64,000 bases of DNA from Pelagibacteraceae bacterium AG-337-G04 (GCA_003282205.1 QBZW01000004.1:1-64000), one strand, 5' to 3'; counted from the stretch's first letter, positions 54,868-63,961 are shown. Made by a program: numbers and translations. The notes: a model not told the origin generated them from the sequence alone.

Positions 54868-55494
54868 CTAATTATTTATTACTGATTTACAAATTGCATC
54901 GATCATAAGTTGAGAAGAACGAGCTCCAGGATCTATATATCCTTTTGCACGTTCACCTAAAAAAGAAGCTCTACCTTTTGTGGCTAACATATCTTTTGTA
55001 GATAACATTCTTTCTTCTGCAATTTTTATTACTTCATTTAAACCTGATTTAAATTCACTTTCATTTTTTAATTCGTTTAGTTTTTCTGAAACTGGTAATA
55101 GAACATCCATCATAGTTTTTTCTCCAACATCAGCTTTTCCTCTTTCTTTCATGGCTTTAATTCCACAAATAATCATTTCACATGCTTTATTAAAATCAAT
55201 ATCTTTATCTAGATCAGAAGATTTAGCCATAGTCATAAAAAAAGTTCCAAACAAAGCACCTGATGATCCACCAATACCTGACAGAACTTTCATTGCTATC
55301 ATATTTAAAGCTTTGGCTAATGGTAAATCTTTAATGCTATCTTCAAGTTCAACAACTAACTTCAACCCTCTTTGAATGTTAAAAATATGGTCTCCATCTC
55401 CAATTTTTTGATCAAGATCCTCTATTTCTGCAGAATTTTCATCTATAACTTTTTGGACATTTTTTGCTTGAGAAATTAAAAAACTAACGCTCAT
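54868..55494 (-). CDS. dhaL: Dihydroxyacetone kinase subunit DhaL
   Basis: Nucleotide-binding partner of DhaK, 208 residues from the chosen start. The acidic metal/nucleotide loop DLDQKIGDGDHIFNIQRG (about 27-44), GGSSGALFGTFF (about 77-88) and GARSSQLMIDA near the end mark the family. The open frame could begin 24 bases earlier, but an AGGA element lies just before ATG 55492-55494. It overlaps the ABC ATPase gene by 11 bases. Confidence 0.9.
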   Translation of the reverse strand: MSVSFLISQAKNVQKVIDENSAEIEDLDQKIGDGDHIFNIQRGLKLVVELEDSIKDLPLAKALNMIAMKVLSGIGGSSGALFGTFFMTMAKSSDLDKDIDFNKACEMIICGIKAMKERGKADVGEKTMMDVLLPVSEKLNELKNESEFKSGLNEVIKIAEERMLSTKDMLATKGRASFLGERAKGYIDPGARSSQLMIDAICKSVINN

Positions 55495-56491
55495 AAATCC
55501 TGTTTCCTTCTTGATCAAATCTTAAAACTTTTTCATTATTGATGTCAAAATTAATTGTCTCATTTATTGATGATTTATAGTTACCTTGAATTGAAACAAG
55601 TATTTCTTCGTCTTTAAAATTTAAAGCAACTACGGTTTCTGAACCTAGATTTTCGATTGAAATAATTTTGGCTGAGTAGTTACCATTTCCTATTGTAATG
55701 TTTTCAGGTCTTATACCAAATTTAGGCACATCGTTCATTCCAAATAATGTTCCTGGAAGAATATTGATTTTTGGTGATCCTAATCTTTGCGATACGTATA
55801 TAGAATTTGGATTTTCATATATCTCTTCGGGAGTTCCTATTTGCACTAAATGACCCTCTTTTAAAACTCCAATTTTATCTGCTAAAGTGGTTGCTTCTGC
55901 TTGGTCATGTGTAACATAAAGTATTGTAGAATTTAGATTAGTTTGAATATTTTTTAATTCAACCCTTAAACTCTCTCTTAATTTAGCATCTAAAGATGAC
56001 AGAGGTTCATCCATCAAGTATAAATTTGGGTCACGAACTAACGCGCGTCCTATTGCAACTCTTTGCATCTCCCCACCAGATAATTGCGTAGCTTTATTAT
56101 TTAGTTTATTTGAAATCTTTAACATGCTCGCAATACTTTCAACCTTAGTTTTAATTTCTTCTTCAGGTAATTTTCTCATAGGAGATCTTAAGGGGAAAGC
56201 TAAATTTTCATAAACACTATAGTGAGGATATAAAGAGTATTGTTGAAATACAAAACAAACATCTCTTGAAGCTGGTTGATCTTGAGTTACAGGTTCATCG
56301 TTAAATAAAATACTTCCATTATCTATTTTCTCTAATCCAGCAATACATCTTAATGTAGTAGTTTTTCCAGCACCTGACGGACCTAATAAAACAAAAAACT
56401 GTCCATCCTCAATAGTTAAGTTTATATCGTGTAAAGCCTCAATTTTTTTATTGTAGGTTTTAGATAAGTTTTTTAATTCTATTTTTGCCAT
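55484..56491 (-). CDS. Sugar ABC transporter ATP-binding protein (UgpC/MalK type)
   Basis: ATPase of the CUT1-type importer, 335 residues. Walker A GPSGAGKTTTL (about 37-47), signature LSGGEMQRVAIGRAL (about 137-151), Walker B YLMDEPLSSLD (about 158-168) and a C-terminal OB-type regulatory domain (about 240-335) are visible. It is one of two ATPases encoded side by side, so the importer probably uses a heterodimer. Confidence 0.92.
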   Translation of the reverse strand: MAKIELKNLSKTYNKKIEALHDINLTIEDGQFFVLLGPSGAGKTTTLRCIAGLEKIDNGSILFNDEPVTQDQPASRDVCFVFQQYSLYPHYSVYENLAFPLRSPMRKLPEEEIKTKVESIASMLKISNKLNNKATQLSGGEMQRVAIGRALVRDPNLYLMDEPLSSLDAKLRESLRVELKNIQTNLNSTILYVTHDQAEATTLADKIGVLKEGHLVQIGTPEEIYENPNSIYVSQRLGSPKINILPGTLFGMNDVPKFGIRPENITIGNGNYSAKIISIENLGSETVVALNFKDEEILVSIQGNYKSSINETINFDINNEKVLRFDQEGNRIYER

Positions 56492-57573
56492 TAATTCATA
56501 AACTCACTTTTAAGAGATCTGTCAGTCTCACCATCAAAAATAATTATGTTATTATTAGAGGGTTTTACTTGAACGTTTTCATTGATTTTAACACTTGTTG
56601 AAATATTAGTTTTTACTTTGATTTCTCCAAAATTAGTTTTAACCGTTACAATTTTTCTTGAACCTAAGTATTCAACTCCAAATACCGAACCTTTAAGACC
56701 ACCCTCATTAGTAAGAGATAAATTTTCAGGACGAATACCAAATGAGTTTTTTTTACTTTTTGATATCTCATACTGTTTGGGTATATTAAAATCTGTTCCC
56801 TCTATATTTAAAGTCGATTGTTCATTAGAAATACCTTGATCAATATTTATAAAATTCATTCCAGGGGATCCAATAAATGATGCTACAAATTTAGTTGCTG
56901 GTTTATTGTAGATGACTGCAGGTTCATCAGCTTGTAAGATTTCACCACCATCCATTACAGCAATACGATCAGCTAAAGACATTGCCTCTAATTGATCATG
57001 TGTTACGTAAACAGTCGTAGCTCCAATATCGATATGCAATTTCTTGAGTTCTAAACACATTAATTCTCTAAATTCAGCATCCAAAGTACCTAAAGGCTCA
57101 TCCATTAAAAATGCTTTTGGCCTTCTTACTAAAGCTCTACCAAGGGCTACACGTTGTCTATCTCCACCAGATAAAGATGAAATACTAGAGTTTAAAATAT
57201 GATCAATTCTTAAAAGTTTTGCTGCCTCCTCAACTCTAGTTTTAATTTCACTTCTGCTATAACCCTGCATTTTTAGGGGGAAAGATAAGTTATTTTTTAC
57301 GTTCATATGTGGATAAAGTGCGAACAATTGAAAAACGAATGCAATATCTCTCTCAGATGCTCTTAACATTCCAACTTCTTCTTCGCCTAAGTAAATTTCT
57401 CCTGATGTTGGTAACTCTAATCCAGCAATCATTCTAAGAGTTGTTGTTTTTCCACAACCAGATGGGCCTAGCAAAACAAAAAACTCTTTATCATTAATTG
57501 TTAAATTTGAGTTTTTGACTGCAGTAAAATCTCCAAATGATTTTTGTAAATTTGCTATTTTAATTTGAGACAT
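56491..57573 (-). CDS. Sugar ABC transporter ATP-binding protein (UgpC/MalK type)
   Basis: Second ATPase of the importer, 360 residues. Walker A GPSGCGKTTTLRM (about 35-47), signature LSGGDRQRVALGRAL (about 135-149, with Asp instead of the usual Gln) and Walker B FLMDEPLGTLDAE (about 156-168), then a TOBE domain. It overlaps the following ATPase by one base. Two distinct ATPases are also found in the described rhizobial glycerol ABC importer. Confidence 0.92.
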   Translation of the reverse strand: MSQIKIANLQKSFGDFTAVKNSNLTINDKEFFVLLGPSGCGKTTTLRMIAGLELPTSGEIYLGEEEVGMLRASERDIAFVFQLFALYPHMNVKNNLSFPLKMQGYSRSEIKTRVEEAAKLLRIDHILNSSISSLSGGDRQRVALGRALVRRPKAFLMDEPLGTLDAEFRELMCLELKKLHIDIGATTVYVTHDQLEAMSLADRIAVMDGGEILQADEPAVIYNKPATKFVASFIGSPGMNFINIDQGISNEQSTLNIEGTDFNIPKQYEISKSKKNSFGIRPENLSLTNEGGLKGSVFGVEYLGSRKIVTVKTNFGEIKVKTNISTSVKINENVQVKPSNNNIIIFDGETDRSLKSEFMN

Positions 57574-57574
57574 A

Positions 57575-57745
57575 TTAATCCGGAAAGTGACTTGTGATTA
57601 CGAAACCTATAGTTCCAACTAAAATTACAATAAATGAGTAAGTATACATCCACATTGCGAATGGCTGTAACAGCATGAAAACTCCAAGTAAAATTAATAC
57701 TGTAGACAAATTCTCCCAGTAAACTCTTCTAAATATTTTTCTCAT
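57575..57745 (-). CDS. Very small membrane protein of the ABC operon
   Basis: A 56-residue protein with two hydrophobic segments, LSTVLILLGVFMLLQPFAMWMY (about 13-34) and SFIVILVGTIGFVIT (about 37-51). It lies between the second permease and the first ATPase with no gap, so it is part of the transporter operon. Two starts are possible. ATG 57743-57745 has GAGAGG six bases upstream. ATG 57764-57766 overlaps the permease stop (TAATG) and would give 63 residues. It recalls the small membrane protein (GlpU position) of glycerol ABC operons in rhizobia; function unknown. Confidence 0.78.
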   Translation of the reverse strand: MRKIFRRVYWENLSTVLILLGVFMLLQPFAMWMYTYSFIVILVGTIGFVITSHFPD

Positions 57746-57765
57746 TAATGACCTCTCTTCTTGCA

Positions 57766-58710
57766 TTATTTCCTCACTGCTCCAAAAGTAATCCCTCTTA
57801 AAAGATGTTTTCTTAAAATAATTGTAAAAATCATTACTGGTAATAAAAATAAAGTTGTACCAGCACCAATTGCAGGCCAATCCAAACCACCTTCTCCTAT
57901 AATTGTAGGTATAAATGGTGGAGCTGTTTGTGCATTAAATTGGGTAAGTAAAACTGCAAATGCATATTCATTCCATGAAAAAATCATACAAAAGATTGCT
58001 GTTGCGGCTATACCAGTCATCGCTTGTGGAAGAACAACTTTAAAGAATGCTTGAAGTCTAGAATATCCATCAATCATAGCTGCTTCTTCATATTCTTTAG
58101 GAATTTCATCCATAAATCCTTTTAACAGCCACACAGCTAAACTTAAATTTACGACTGTATATAATATAATCATTCCAAGGTGAGTATCCCCTAGTCCCAA
58201 TTTTCTATACATAATGAATATTGGAACAGCCACAGCAATTGGTGGGAACATCCTTGTAGAGAGAATAAAAAATAATAAATCATCTTTTAATGGTACCCTA
58301 AACCTTGAAAAGGCATATGCTGCTAAGGCACCCAAAAATACAGATGCAAAAGTTGAACCAAATCCAATTATCATTGAATTTGAATACCTTCCTAAAAATT
58401 TTGATGGTCCTGTAATAACCATCTCTCTACTTCTAACCAGTTCTTCATACCAATTTTCTGGCGGTGGCAGTGAGTCAAGATATTCCTGAGATTGTCTTGA
58501 TCTATTAGTAAACAAATTAACATATCCTTCTAATGATGGTTCAAAAAATACTTCAGGTGGATAAGAAATTGCACTATTTACATTCTTGAAGCTAGTCATC
58601 ACCATCCAAGAAATAGGAATTAACGTTATTACTGTATAAACAATAATAATTGTAGCAGCGAGTTTCTTTGAAAACGACGAAGGTTCTAAATATGATCTAG
58701 ATGTATCCAT
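57766..58710 (-). CDS. Sugar ABC transporter permease (MalG type)
   Basis: Inner-membrane permease, 314 residues, six helices. The EAA loop YEEAAMIDGYSRLQAFFKVVLPQA (about 213-236, in parts YEEAAMIDG and VVLPQA) contacts the ATPase. A relatively long periplasmic loop (about 60-105) follows helix 1. Shares one base with the preceding permease stop. Confidence 0.92.
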   Translation of the reverse strand: MDTSRSYLEPSSFSKKLAATIIIVYTVITLIPISWMVMTSFKNVNSAISYPPEVFFEPSLEGYVNLFTNRSRQSQEYLDSLPPPENWYEELVRSREMVITGPSKFLGRYSNSMIIGFGSTFASVFLGALAAYAFSRFRVPLKDDLLFFILSTRMFPPIAVAVPIFIMYRKLGLGDTHLGMIILYTVVNLSLAVWLLKGFMDEIPKEYEEAAMIDGYSRLQAFFKVVLPQAMTGIAATAIFCMIFSWNEYAFAVLLTQFNAQTAPPFIPTIIGEGGLDWPAIGAGTTLFLLPVMIFTIILRKHLLRGITFGAVRK

Positions 58711-59609
58711 CAGCGTTCCTTTATCTTATTCATTACTTTCACATAAACATTTCCAAAACCAAAAATGGTTACAAAAAGAATTACTGCAAAAGCCGAACTG
58801 TAACCGGTTTTCCATTTTTCAAATGCTTCTCTTTTTAAATTGATTGAGGCGAGCTCTGTAGCTGAGCCAGGTCCACCAGATGTAAGTTCGACGACCATAT
58901 CAAACATTTTAAAATTCTCAATTCCCCTAAATAATAATGCCAGCAGTAAAAATGGTAATACAGATGGTAGTGTGATGTAAATAAATTGTTGCCATTTACT
59001 AGCTCTATCGACTTCTGCTGCTTCATATAAATAATTTGGAACAGATCTTAGACCGGCCAAACAAATTAACATTGTAAAGGGTGTCCACATCCAAGTATCA
59101 ACAATAACTATTGACCATGGCGCTAATACACTTGATCCAATCATATCAAAACTTCCAAAATCGTGAAAAAAATTAATAACATAATTAAACAAACCTACTT
59201 GGGGATTATAAAGATAAGTCCAAAATACACCCACAACAGCAGGAGATAACATCATTGGCAATACTATTAAGGTTGTTAATAATTCATTACCTTTAAATTT
59301 CCTATTTAATAATAAAGCTAAACCTAGACCTATTACTGCCTGAAGTAACAAAGTCCAAAACATAAAGTTTGCAGTAACCTGCATTTTTTCCCATATGGCT
59401 TCTTTATTAAGAACTTTTATATAATTTTTTAAACCGACAAATTGTGGTTCTCTTCCAATTTTATTTGCGTAAAAATTTGTGAATGACATTCTGATGGCAT
59501 AAATTAAAGGGTAAATATTTATTGCTAATAAAAGAAATACAGAAGGACCAATAAAAAGCCAAGCTACAGCTTTATCAGATAGACCTTTAAATTTTTTTTT
59601 AACGCTCAT
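58710..59609 (-). CDS. Sugar ABC transporter permease (MalF type)
   Basis: Inner-membrane permease, 299 residues with six helices; helix 1 is AWLFIGPSVFLLLAINIYPLIYAI (about 15-38). The EAA loop YEAAEVDRASKWQQFIYITLP is at about 195-215. It follows the binding-protein gene after a hairpin and starts the permease-ATPase block. Confidence 0.92.
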   Translation of the reverse strand: MSVKKKFKGLSDKAVAWLFIGPSVFLLLAINIYPLIYAIRMSFTNFYANKIGREPQFVGLKNYIKVLNKEAIWEKMQVTANFMFWTLLLQAVIGLGLALLLNRKFKGNELLTTLIVLPMMLSPAVVGVFWTYLYNPQVGLFNYVINFFHDFGSFDMIGSSVLAPWSIVIVDTWMWTPFTMLICLAGLRSVPNYLYEAAEVDRASKWQQFIYITLPSVLPFLLLALLFRGIENFKMFDMVVELTSGGPGSATELASINLKREAFEKWKTGYSSAFAVILFVTIFGFGNVYVKVMNKIKER

Positions 59610-59623
59610 ATGATTTTTTTAAC

Positions 59624-59659
59624 AAAAAAAGGGGAGATGATATCCCCCCTCTTTTTTTT
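59624..59659 (-). terminator. Intercistronic hairpin between ABC binding protein and permeases
   Basis: In the minus-strand RNA, GGGGGGAU (59642-59649) pairs with AUCUCCCC (59631-59638), including one G-U pair, with a 3-base loop. A-run and U-run flanks extend it and seven U follow. The pairing is perfect only on the minus strand, supporting function in this operon. It begins about 20 bases after the binding-protein stop. Confidence 0.78.
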
Positions 59660-59678
59660 ATCTCTTCAAATAGTATTG

Positions 59679-60983
59679 TTAAAGTTTTCCGTCTGCTTCG
59701 AATACTTCAACCCACTCTTCAATGATTTTATCTAAAGCACCTTTAGCAGTACCTTTTCCATTAACAACATAGTCATGAATAGCTTCCTGCATTGGTAACA
59801 TTAACTCAACAAATGTTGGTTCTTGCCAAAAATCTTTGACTATCCCCATTGAGTCTAAGAAACCTTGCGCATAAACTGTAGACGTTGGAAAAGATGGAGA
59901 ATTTAAAACATCATTATGACATGAATATCCCCCTAAATCCCACCATTTTTGCTGTATATCTGGTCTTGCAAACCATTTAATATATTCTAATGCAAGATCT
60001 TGTTTATCTGAATATTTAACAACAGATATACCTTGACCACCTAATGTTGCAGCAGCTACATTTTGTTTTGGATTTGCAAAGAAGCCACTAACTCTTCCGT
60101 CGCTATCTTCTTTAGAAACACCTGGCCAAAAAGCATACCAGTTCATTTGGAATGCAACTTGTCCTGATTTGTATGCATCTAGGTTTGCTACCATATAAGC
60201 ATCAGAGTGTCCTGGAGGTGCACAGTCTTCATATAATTTTCTGTAAAACTCTACAGCCTCTACTGCTTGAGGAGAATTGAAAAATCCTTCCATGTCATAT
60301 GGTTTATTTGGATTTTCATATTCCATACCCCATGCATACATTGCAGCTGTTACACCCATTGTAATACCTTCAGATCCACGTTCTGTATTTATGGCTGCAC
60401 CATATCTTTTCTGACCATCAATTTCTCTTCCTTGAAAGAAAGAACACATGTCATGTAATTGATTCCAATTTGCAGGAACTCCTAGATCATAACCATGTTT
60501 CTTTTTGAACTCAGAATTAAGCTCTGGTCTATCAAACCAGTCTTTTCTATAAGCCCAAGCTAATGCATCTCCCATTGCTGGTAATGCGTAATAGTTTTCA
60601 CTTCCTTTAGGCCAAGTTGAATATGCATAAACTGTTGCAGGTGAGAAATCATTCATTGAAATACCTTCTTTATCAAAGAAGTCATTCAATTTTACATAGT
60701 GTCCATACACTGCACCAGCACCAATCCATTGTGAGTCTCCAATTAACAAGTCAAAAGTTTTACCTTTGTTGTTAAGTTCATTCAACATTCGATCAGCAAA
60801 ATTTGGCCATGGTACGAATTCGAAGTTGACATCTATCCCTGTCTCTGCAGTAAACTCTTTAGTAAGTTCTTGTAAAGCATTGGCAGGGTCCCAAGCGGCC
60901 CATCCTAATGTGATTGACTTAGCATTTGAATTTGCAGAAAAAGTAAATAGAGAAACAAACAATAAAATCATTATTTTTTTCAT
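59679..60983 (-). CDS. Sugar ABC transporter substrate-binding protein (CUT1)
   Basis: Periplasmic receptor, 434 residues with signal peptide MKKIMILLFVSLFTFSANSNA|KS. The body is a family 1 solute-binding protein (FTAETGIDVNFEFVPWPNF, FDLLIGDSQWIGAGA, FQMNWYAFWPG, LGGQGISV, WKDLGGYS-like end). The long frame begins at 61028, but AGGAG 6-7 bases before ATG 60981-60983 fixes the start. Co-operon with DhaK/DhaL suggests a triose, tetrose or polyol substrate (glycerol is one candidate). Confidence 0.91.
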   Translation of the reverse strand: MKKIMILLFVSLFTFSANSNAKSITLGWAAWDPANALQELTKEFTAETGIDVNFEFVPWPNFADRMLNELNNKGKTFDLLIGDSQWIGAGAVYGHYVKLNDFFDKEGISMNDFSPATVYAYSTWPKGSENYYALPAMGDALAWAYRKDWFDRPELNSEFKKKHGYDLGVPANWNQLHDMCSFFQGREIDGQKRYGAAINTERGSEGITMGVTAAMYAWGMEYENPNKPYDMEGFFNSPQAVEAVEFYRKLYEDCAPPGHSDAYMVANLDAYKSGQVAFQMNWYAFWPGVSKEDSDGRVSGFFANPKQNVAAATLGGQGISVVKYSDKQDLALEYIKWFARPDIQQKWWDLGGYSCHNDVLNSPSFPTSTVYAQGFLDSMGIVKDFWQEPTFVELMLPMQEAIHDYVVNGKGTAKGALDKIIEEWVEVFEADGKL

Positions 60984-61004
60984 TTTATCTCCTATTAGTT
61001 TAAT

Positions 61005-61018
61005 TATTCTTAAGAATA
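61005..61018. promoter_or_regulatory. Palindrome between divergent ABC operon and TIM-barrel gene
   Basis: A perfect 14-base palindrome TATTCTTAAGAATA in the 117-base divergent gap, 22 bases before the binding-protein ATG and 83 bases before the TIM-barrel ATG. Its place in a shared regulatory region suggests an operator for a repressor encoded elsewhere; I see no regulator gene in the window. Confidence 0.4.
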
Positions 61019-61100
61019 GTCTATCCAAGAAGACTTGTGCCTGCTAGTATTTTTTTTGTAAAAAATAGTTGATGTAAAAAATTAAAAAGAAAGGGGAATT

Positions 61101-62156
61101 ATGAACAAAATAAAAGGTCCTGCAATTTTCCTAGCACAATTTGTAGGCGAAGATGCACCGTTTAATTCTTTAGATAATATTTGTAAATGGGCATCATCTC
61201 TCGGTTACAAAGGTATACAAATTCCTAGTTGGGACGGTAGATTAATTGATTTAAAAAAAGCATCTGAAAGTAAAGATTATTGTGATGAGGTTAAAGGTAT
61301 TGCTAAATCAAACAATTTAGAAATTACAGAATTATCAACTCACCTTCAAGGTCAACTTGTTGCAGTGCATCCTGCGTATGATTCTGCTTTTGATGGTTTT
61401 GCTGCACCTGAAGTAAGAGGAAATCCTAAAGCAAGACAAGAATGGGCTGTAAATCAATTGATGATGGCTGCAAAGGCATCAAACAGTTTAGGAATAGATA
61501 AACATGTGACTTTTTCAGGAGCACTTGCTTGGCCTTATGTTTATCCTTGGCCACAAAGACCTGAAGGTTTAATTGAAAATGCATTTGATGAATTATCAAA
61601 AAGATGGAAGCCTATTCTTGATCATTTTGATCATAATGGAGTTGATTTATGTTATGAAATACATCCAGGTGAAGATCTTCATGATGGCGTAACTTTTGAA
61701 ATGTTCTTAGAAAGAGTTGGTAATCATAAGCGATGTAATATGCTTTTTGATCCAAGTCATTATGTTCTACAACATCTGGATTATTTAGCTCATATCGATA
61801 TTTATCATGAGAAGATAAAAATGTTTCACGTTAAAGATGCTGAGTTAAACCCATCTGGAAAACAAGGTGTCTATGGTGGTTTTCAGTCTTGGGTTAATAG
61901 AGCTGGCAGGTTTCGGTCACTTGGGGATGGACAGGTTGATTTTAAATCCATATTTTCAAAACTTACCTCATATGATTACGATGGTTGGGCAGTTCTTGAA
62001 TGGGAATGCTGTCTTAAACATCCAGAAGATGGAGCAAGAGAGGGAGCGGAATTCATAAAAAATCACATTATTAATACAACAGAAAAAGCTTTCGATGATT
62101 TTGCAGGTAATGGTGCTGACCATGAAGCTAATAAAAAAATGCTTGGTATTAATTAA
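61101..62156 (+). CDS. Sugar phosphate isomerase/epimerase-like TIM barrel protein
   Basis: A 351-residue xylose-isomerase-like protein (AP endonuclease family 2 fold). Likely metal ligands are in LCYEIHPGED (about 188-197), MLFDPSHYV (about 214-222), FHVKDAEL (about 242-249) and VLEWECC near 299. The N-terminal part holds GYKGIQIPSWD (about 35-45). A GGGGAA ribosome site precedes the ATG. It and the following dehydrogenase overlap by one base and diverge from the ABC operon, so the pair probably processes the imported compound. Exact reaction unknown. Confidence 0.85.
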   Translation: MNKIKGPAIFLAQFVGEDAPFNSLDNICKWASSLGYKGIQIPSWDGRLIDLKKASESKDYCDEVKGIAKSNNLEITELSTHLQGQLVAVHPAYDSAFDGFAAPEVRGNPKARQEWAVNQLMMAAKASNSLGIDKHVTFSGALAWPYVYPWPQRPEGLIENAFDELSKRWKPILDHFDHNGVDLCYEIHPGEDLHDGVTFEMFLERVGNHKRCNMLFDPSHYVLQHLDYLAHIDIYHEKIKMFHVKDAELNPSGKQGVYGGFQSWVNRAGRFRSLGDGQVDFKSIFSKLTSYDYDGWAVLEWECCLKHPEDGAREGAEFIKNHIINTTEKAFDDFAGNGADHEANKKMLGIN

Positions 62157-63310
62157 TGAATAGAAAAATACGCATCGGGATGGTTGGCGGTGGAAAAGAT
62201 GCTTTTATTGGAAGTGTCCATAGAATAGCTTTAAGACTTGATGGGTATTATGAATTAGTTGCGGGATCATTTTCATCTGACTTTGAAAATTCAAAAGAAA
62301 CTGGAAAAAATCTTAGTCTAGAAAATGATAGGATCTATAAAACCTATCAAGAGATGGCTGAAAAAGAATCTGCTAGACCAGACGGTATTGATGTAGTTTC
62401 AATAGTAACACCAAATCATTTACATGTACCTATTGCAAAACTCTTTGCAGATAAAGGGATACATATTATTTGCGATAAGCCAATTGGTATGTCTAGTGAG
62501 GAGGCAATAGATCTTAAAAAAATTATTGAAAGAAAAAAATTAATATTTGCTCTGACACATAATTATACAGGGTATCCCATGGTTCGACATGCAAGATCTT
62601 TAGTTCAAAAAGGAGTCTTAGGTTCTTTGAGAGTTATTCAAGCTGAATATCCTCAAGACTGGTTAACCACAAAGGCAGAGGATAGTGGATTAAAGCAAGC
62701 CGAATGGAGAACTGATCCCAATAGATCAGGAGCAGGTGGTTGTATAGGCGATATTGGAACTCATGCCTATAATTTGATTAGGTTTATCACTGGATTAGAG
62801 GTAGATGAAATTTCGGCCGATATTCATACATTTGTTGAAGGGAGACAAGTAGATGATAACGCTCAAATAATGCTGAGATTTATAGGGGGTGCGAAGGGAT
62901 CAATATGGTCAAGTCAGGTAGCAGTTGGAAATGAAAATAATCTTAAAATACGAGTATATGGAGAAAATGCAGGAATTGAGTGGAGGCAAGAAGATCCAAA
63001 TTACCTGAGTTACACAAAATTTGGTAACCCTACTCAAAACATTACAAGGGGGAGCAATATCACGAGTGAAGAAGCTAAAAATGTAACAAGAATTCCTCAG
63101 GGTCATCCAGAAGGTTATTTAGAAGGTTTTGCTAATATTTATAATGATGTTTACAAAGAGCTTTCAGCTAATATTAATAAACAAGCATATGATAAATCAA
63201 ATAATTGTTACCCCACTATTGATGATGGAATTGAAGGAATGAAATTTATAGAAAACGTCATTAAATCTAGTAAGAATAATAGTAAATGGACTGCATTTAA
63301 TTCTAATTAA
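62156..63310 (+). CDS. Gfo/Idh/MocA family oxidoreductase
   Basis: NAD(P)-dependent sugar or polyol dehydrogenase, 384 residues. Rossmann start IRIGMVGGGKDAFIGSVHR (about 5-23), the motif CDKPIGMS (about 104-111; EKP in most members), and the catalytic Lys/Asp-His region GGCIGDIGTHAYNL (about 196-209). The stop of the TIM-barrel gene overlaps its start (TAATG). A TIM barrel plus Gfo/Idh pair is common in inositol- and sugar-acid-type pathways. Confidence 0.88.
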   Translation: MNRKIRIGMVGGGKDAFIGSVHRIALRLDGYYELVAGSFSSDFENSKETGKNLSLENDRIYKTYQEMAEKESARPDGIDVVSIVTPNHLHVPIAKLFADKGIHIICDKPIGMSSEEAIDLKKIIERKKLIFALTHNYTGYPMVRHARSLVQKGVLGSLRVIQAEYPQDWLTTKAEDSGLKQAEWRTDPNRSGAGGCIGDIGTHAYNLIRFITGLEVDEISADIHTFVEGRQVDDNAQIMLRFIGGAKGSIWSSQVAVGNENNLKIRVYGENAGIEWRQEDPNYLSYTKFGNPTQNITRGSNITSEEAKNVTRIPQGHPEGYLEGFANIYNDVYKELSANINKQAYDKSNNCYPTIDDGIEGMKFIENVIKSSKNNSKWTAFNSN

Positions 63311-63388
63311 ATTTTTTTTTAAAAATATAATCAATAAAACCCATTTTGAAACTTTAGTTTATATAATGATTTGAAATCAATATGTAAT

Positions 63389-63961
63389 CTATTTACTCCA
63401 CTCAACTTTAAACATAGCTTCGTTGCGTCTCATCATAGGAAGCGTAAAAGGCCCATTATAGGTTGCTCTTATTGGGGGTCCTTTAATGATTACTTTATCC
63501 TCTAAGAGTTTTTTATTAAGAATTTCCTTATGTTTGAAGAAATTATTATCTGAGGCTCTTCCAGAATATTCTATTACAGCAAAAAAACCTTCTTCTATTG
63601 TTGAGATTTTAACATCTGAATTTGTGGGTATAGGCGCATTCTCTTTTGTAAATTTTGATGGAAGATAAAATTGCATATAGTATCCATTATCTTTCTCACC
63701 CTGTGTTACTGGCACAGTCATTTTAATTTCTTGAGATTTATTATTCTGACCCGAGATATATTTAAAAAGTTTTCTAAAACTACTTTCATCATTTCTACTT
63801 ACAACTTCGACAACTAGACGGTCTTTATAATGTCTCACTTCGTATATTTCAGATTTATATACTACATCATATTGAGATTCCTCATAAGCCATTGAAGTAG
63901 AGTAAGGTAAAATACAGAATATATAAATCAAAAAAGATATTGATATTATTGATTTTCTCAT
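63389..63961 (-). CDS. SOUL family heme-binding protein, secreted
   Basis: A 190-residue protein with signal peptide (KSIISISFLIYIFCILPYSTSMA). The mature part follows the SOUL/HBP pattern: YEVRHYKDRLVVEV (about 41-54), KMTVPVTQ (about 80-87), MQFYLPSKF (about 96-104) and the end TYNGPFTLPMMRRNEAMFKV (about 166-185). Eukaryotic members bind heme; the bacterial role is not known. It is transcribed toward the sugar dehydrogenase gene. Confidence 0.82.
   Translation of the reverse strand: MRKSIISISFLIYIFCILPYSTSMAYEESQYDVVYKSEIYEVRHYKDRLVVEVVSRNDESSFRKLFKYISGQNNKSQEIKMTVPVTQGEKDNGYYMQFYLPSKFTKENAPIPTNSDVKISTIEEGFFAVIEYSGRASDNNFFKHKEILNKKLLEDKVIIKGPPIRATYNGPFTLPMMRRNEAMFKVEWSK

Noticed and set aside
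63311-63388. Gap between the sugar dehydrogenase and the SOUL gene (T run after the stop; GATTT-G-AAATC)
   Set aside because: The T run has no preceding GC stem and the palindrome is only five bases per arm.
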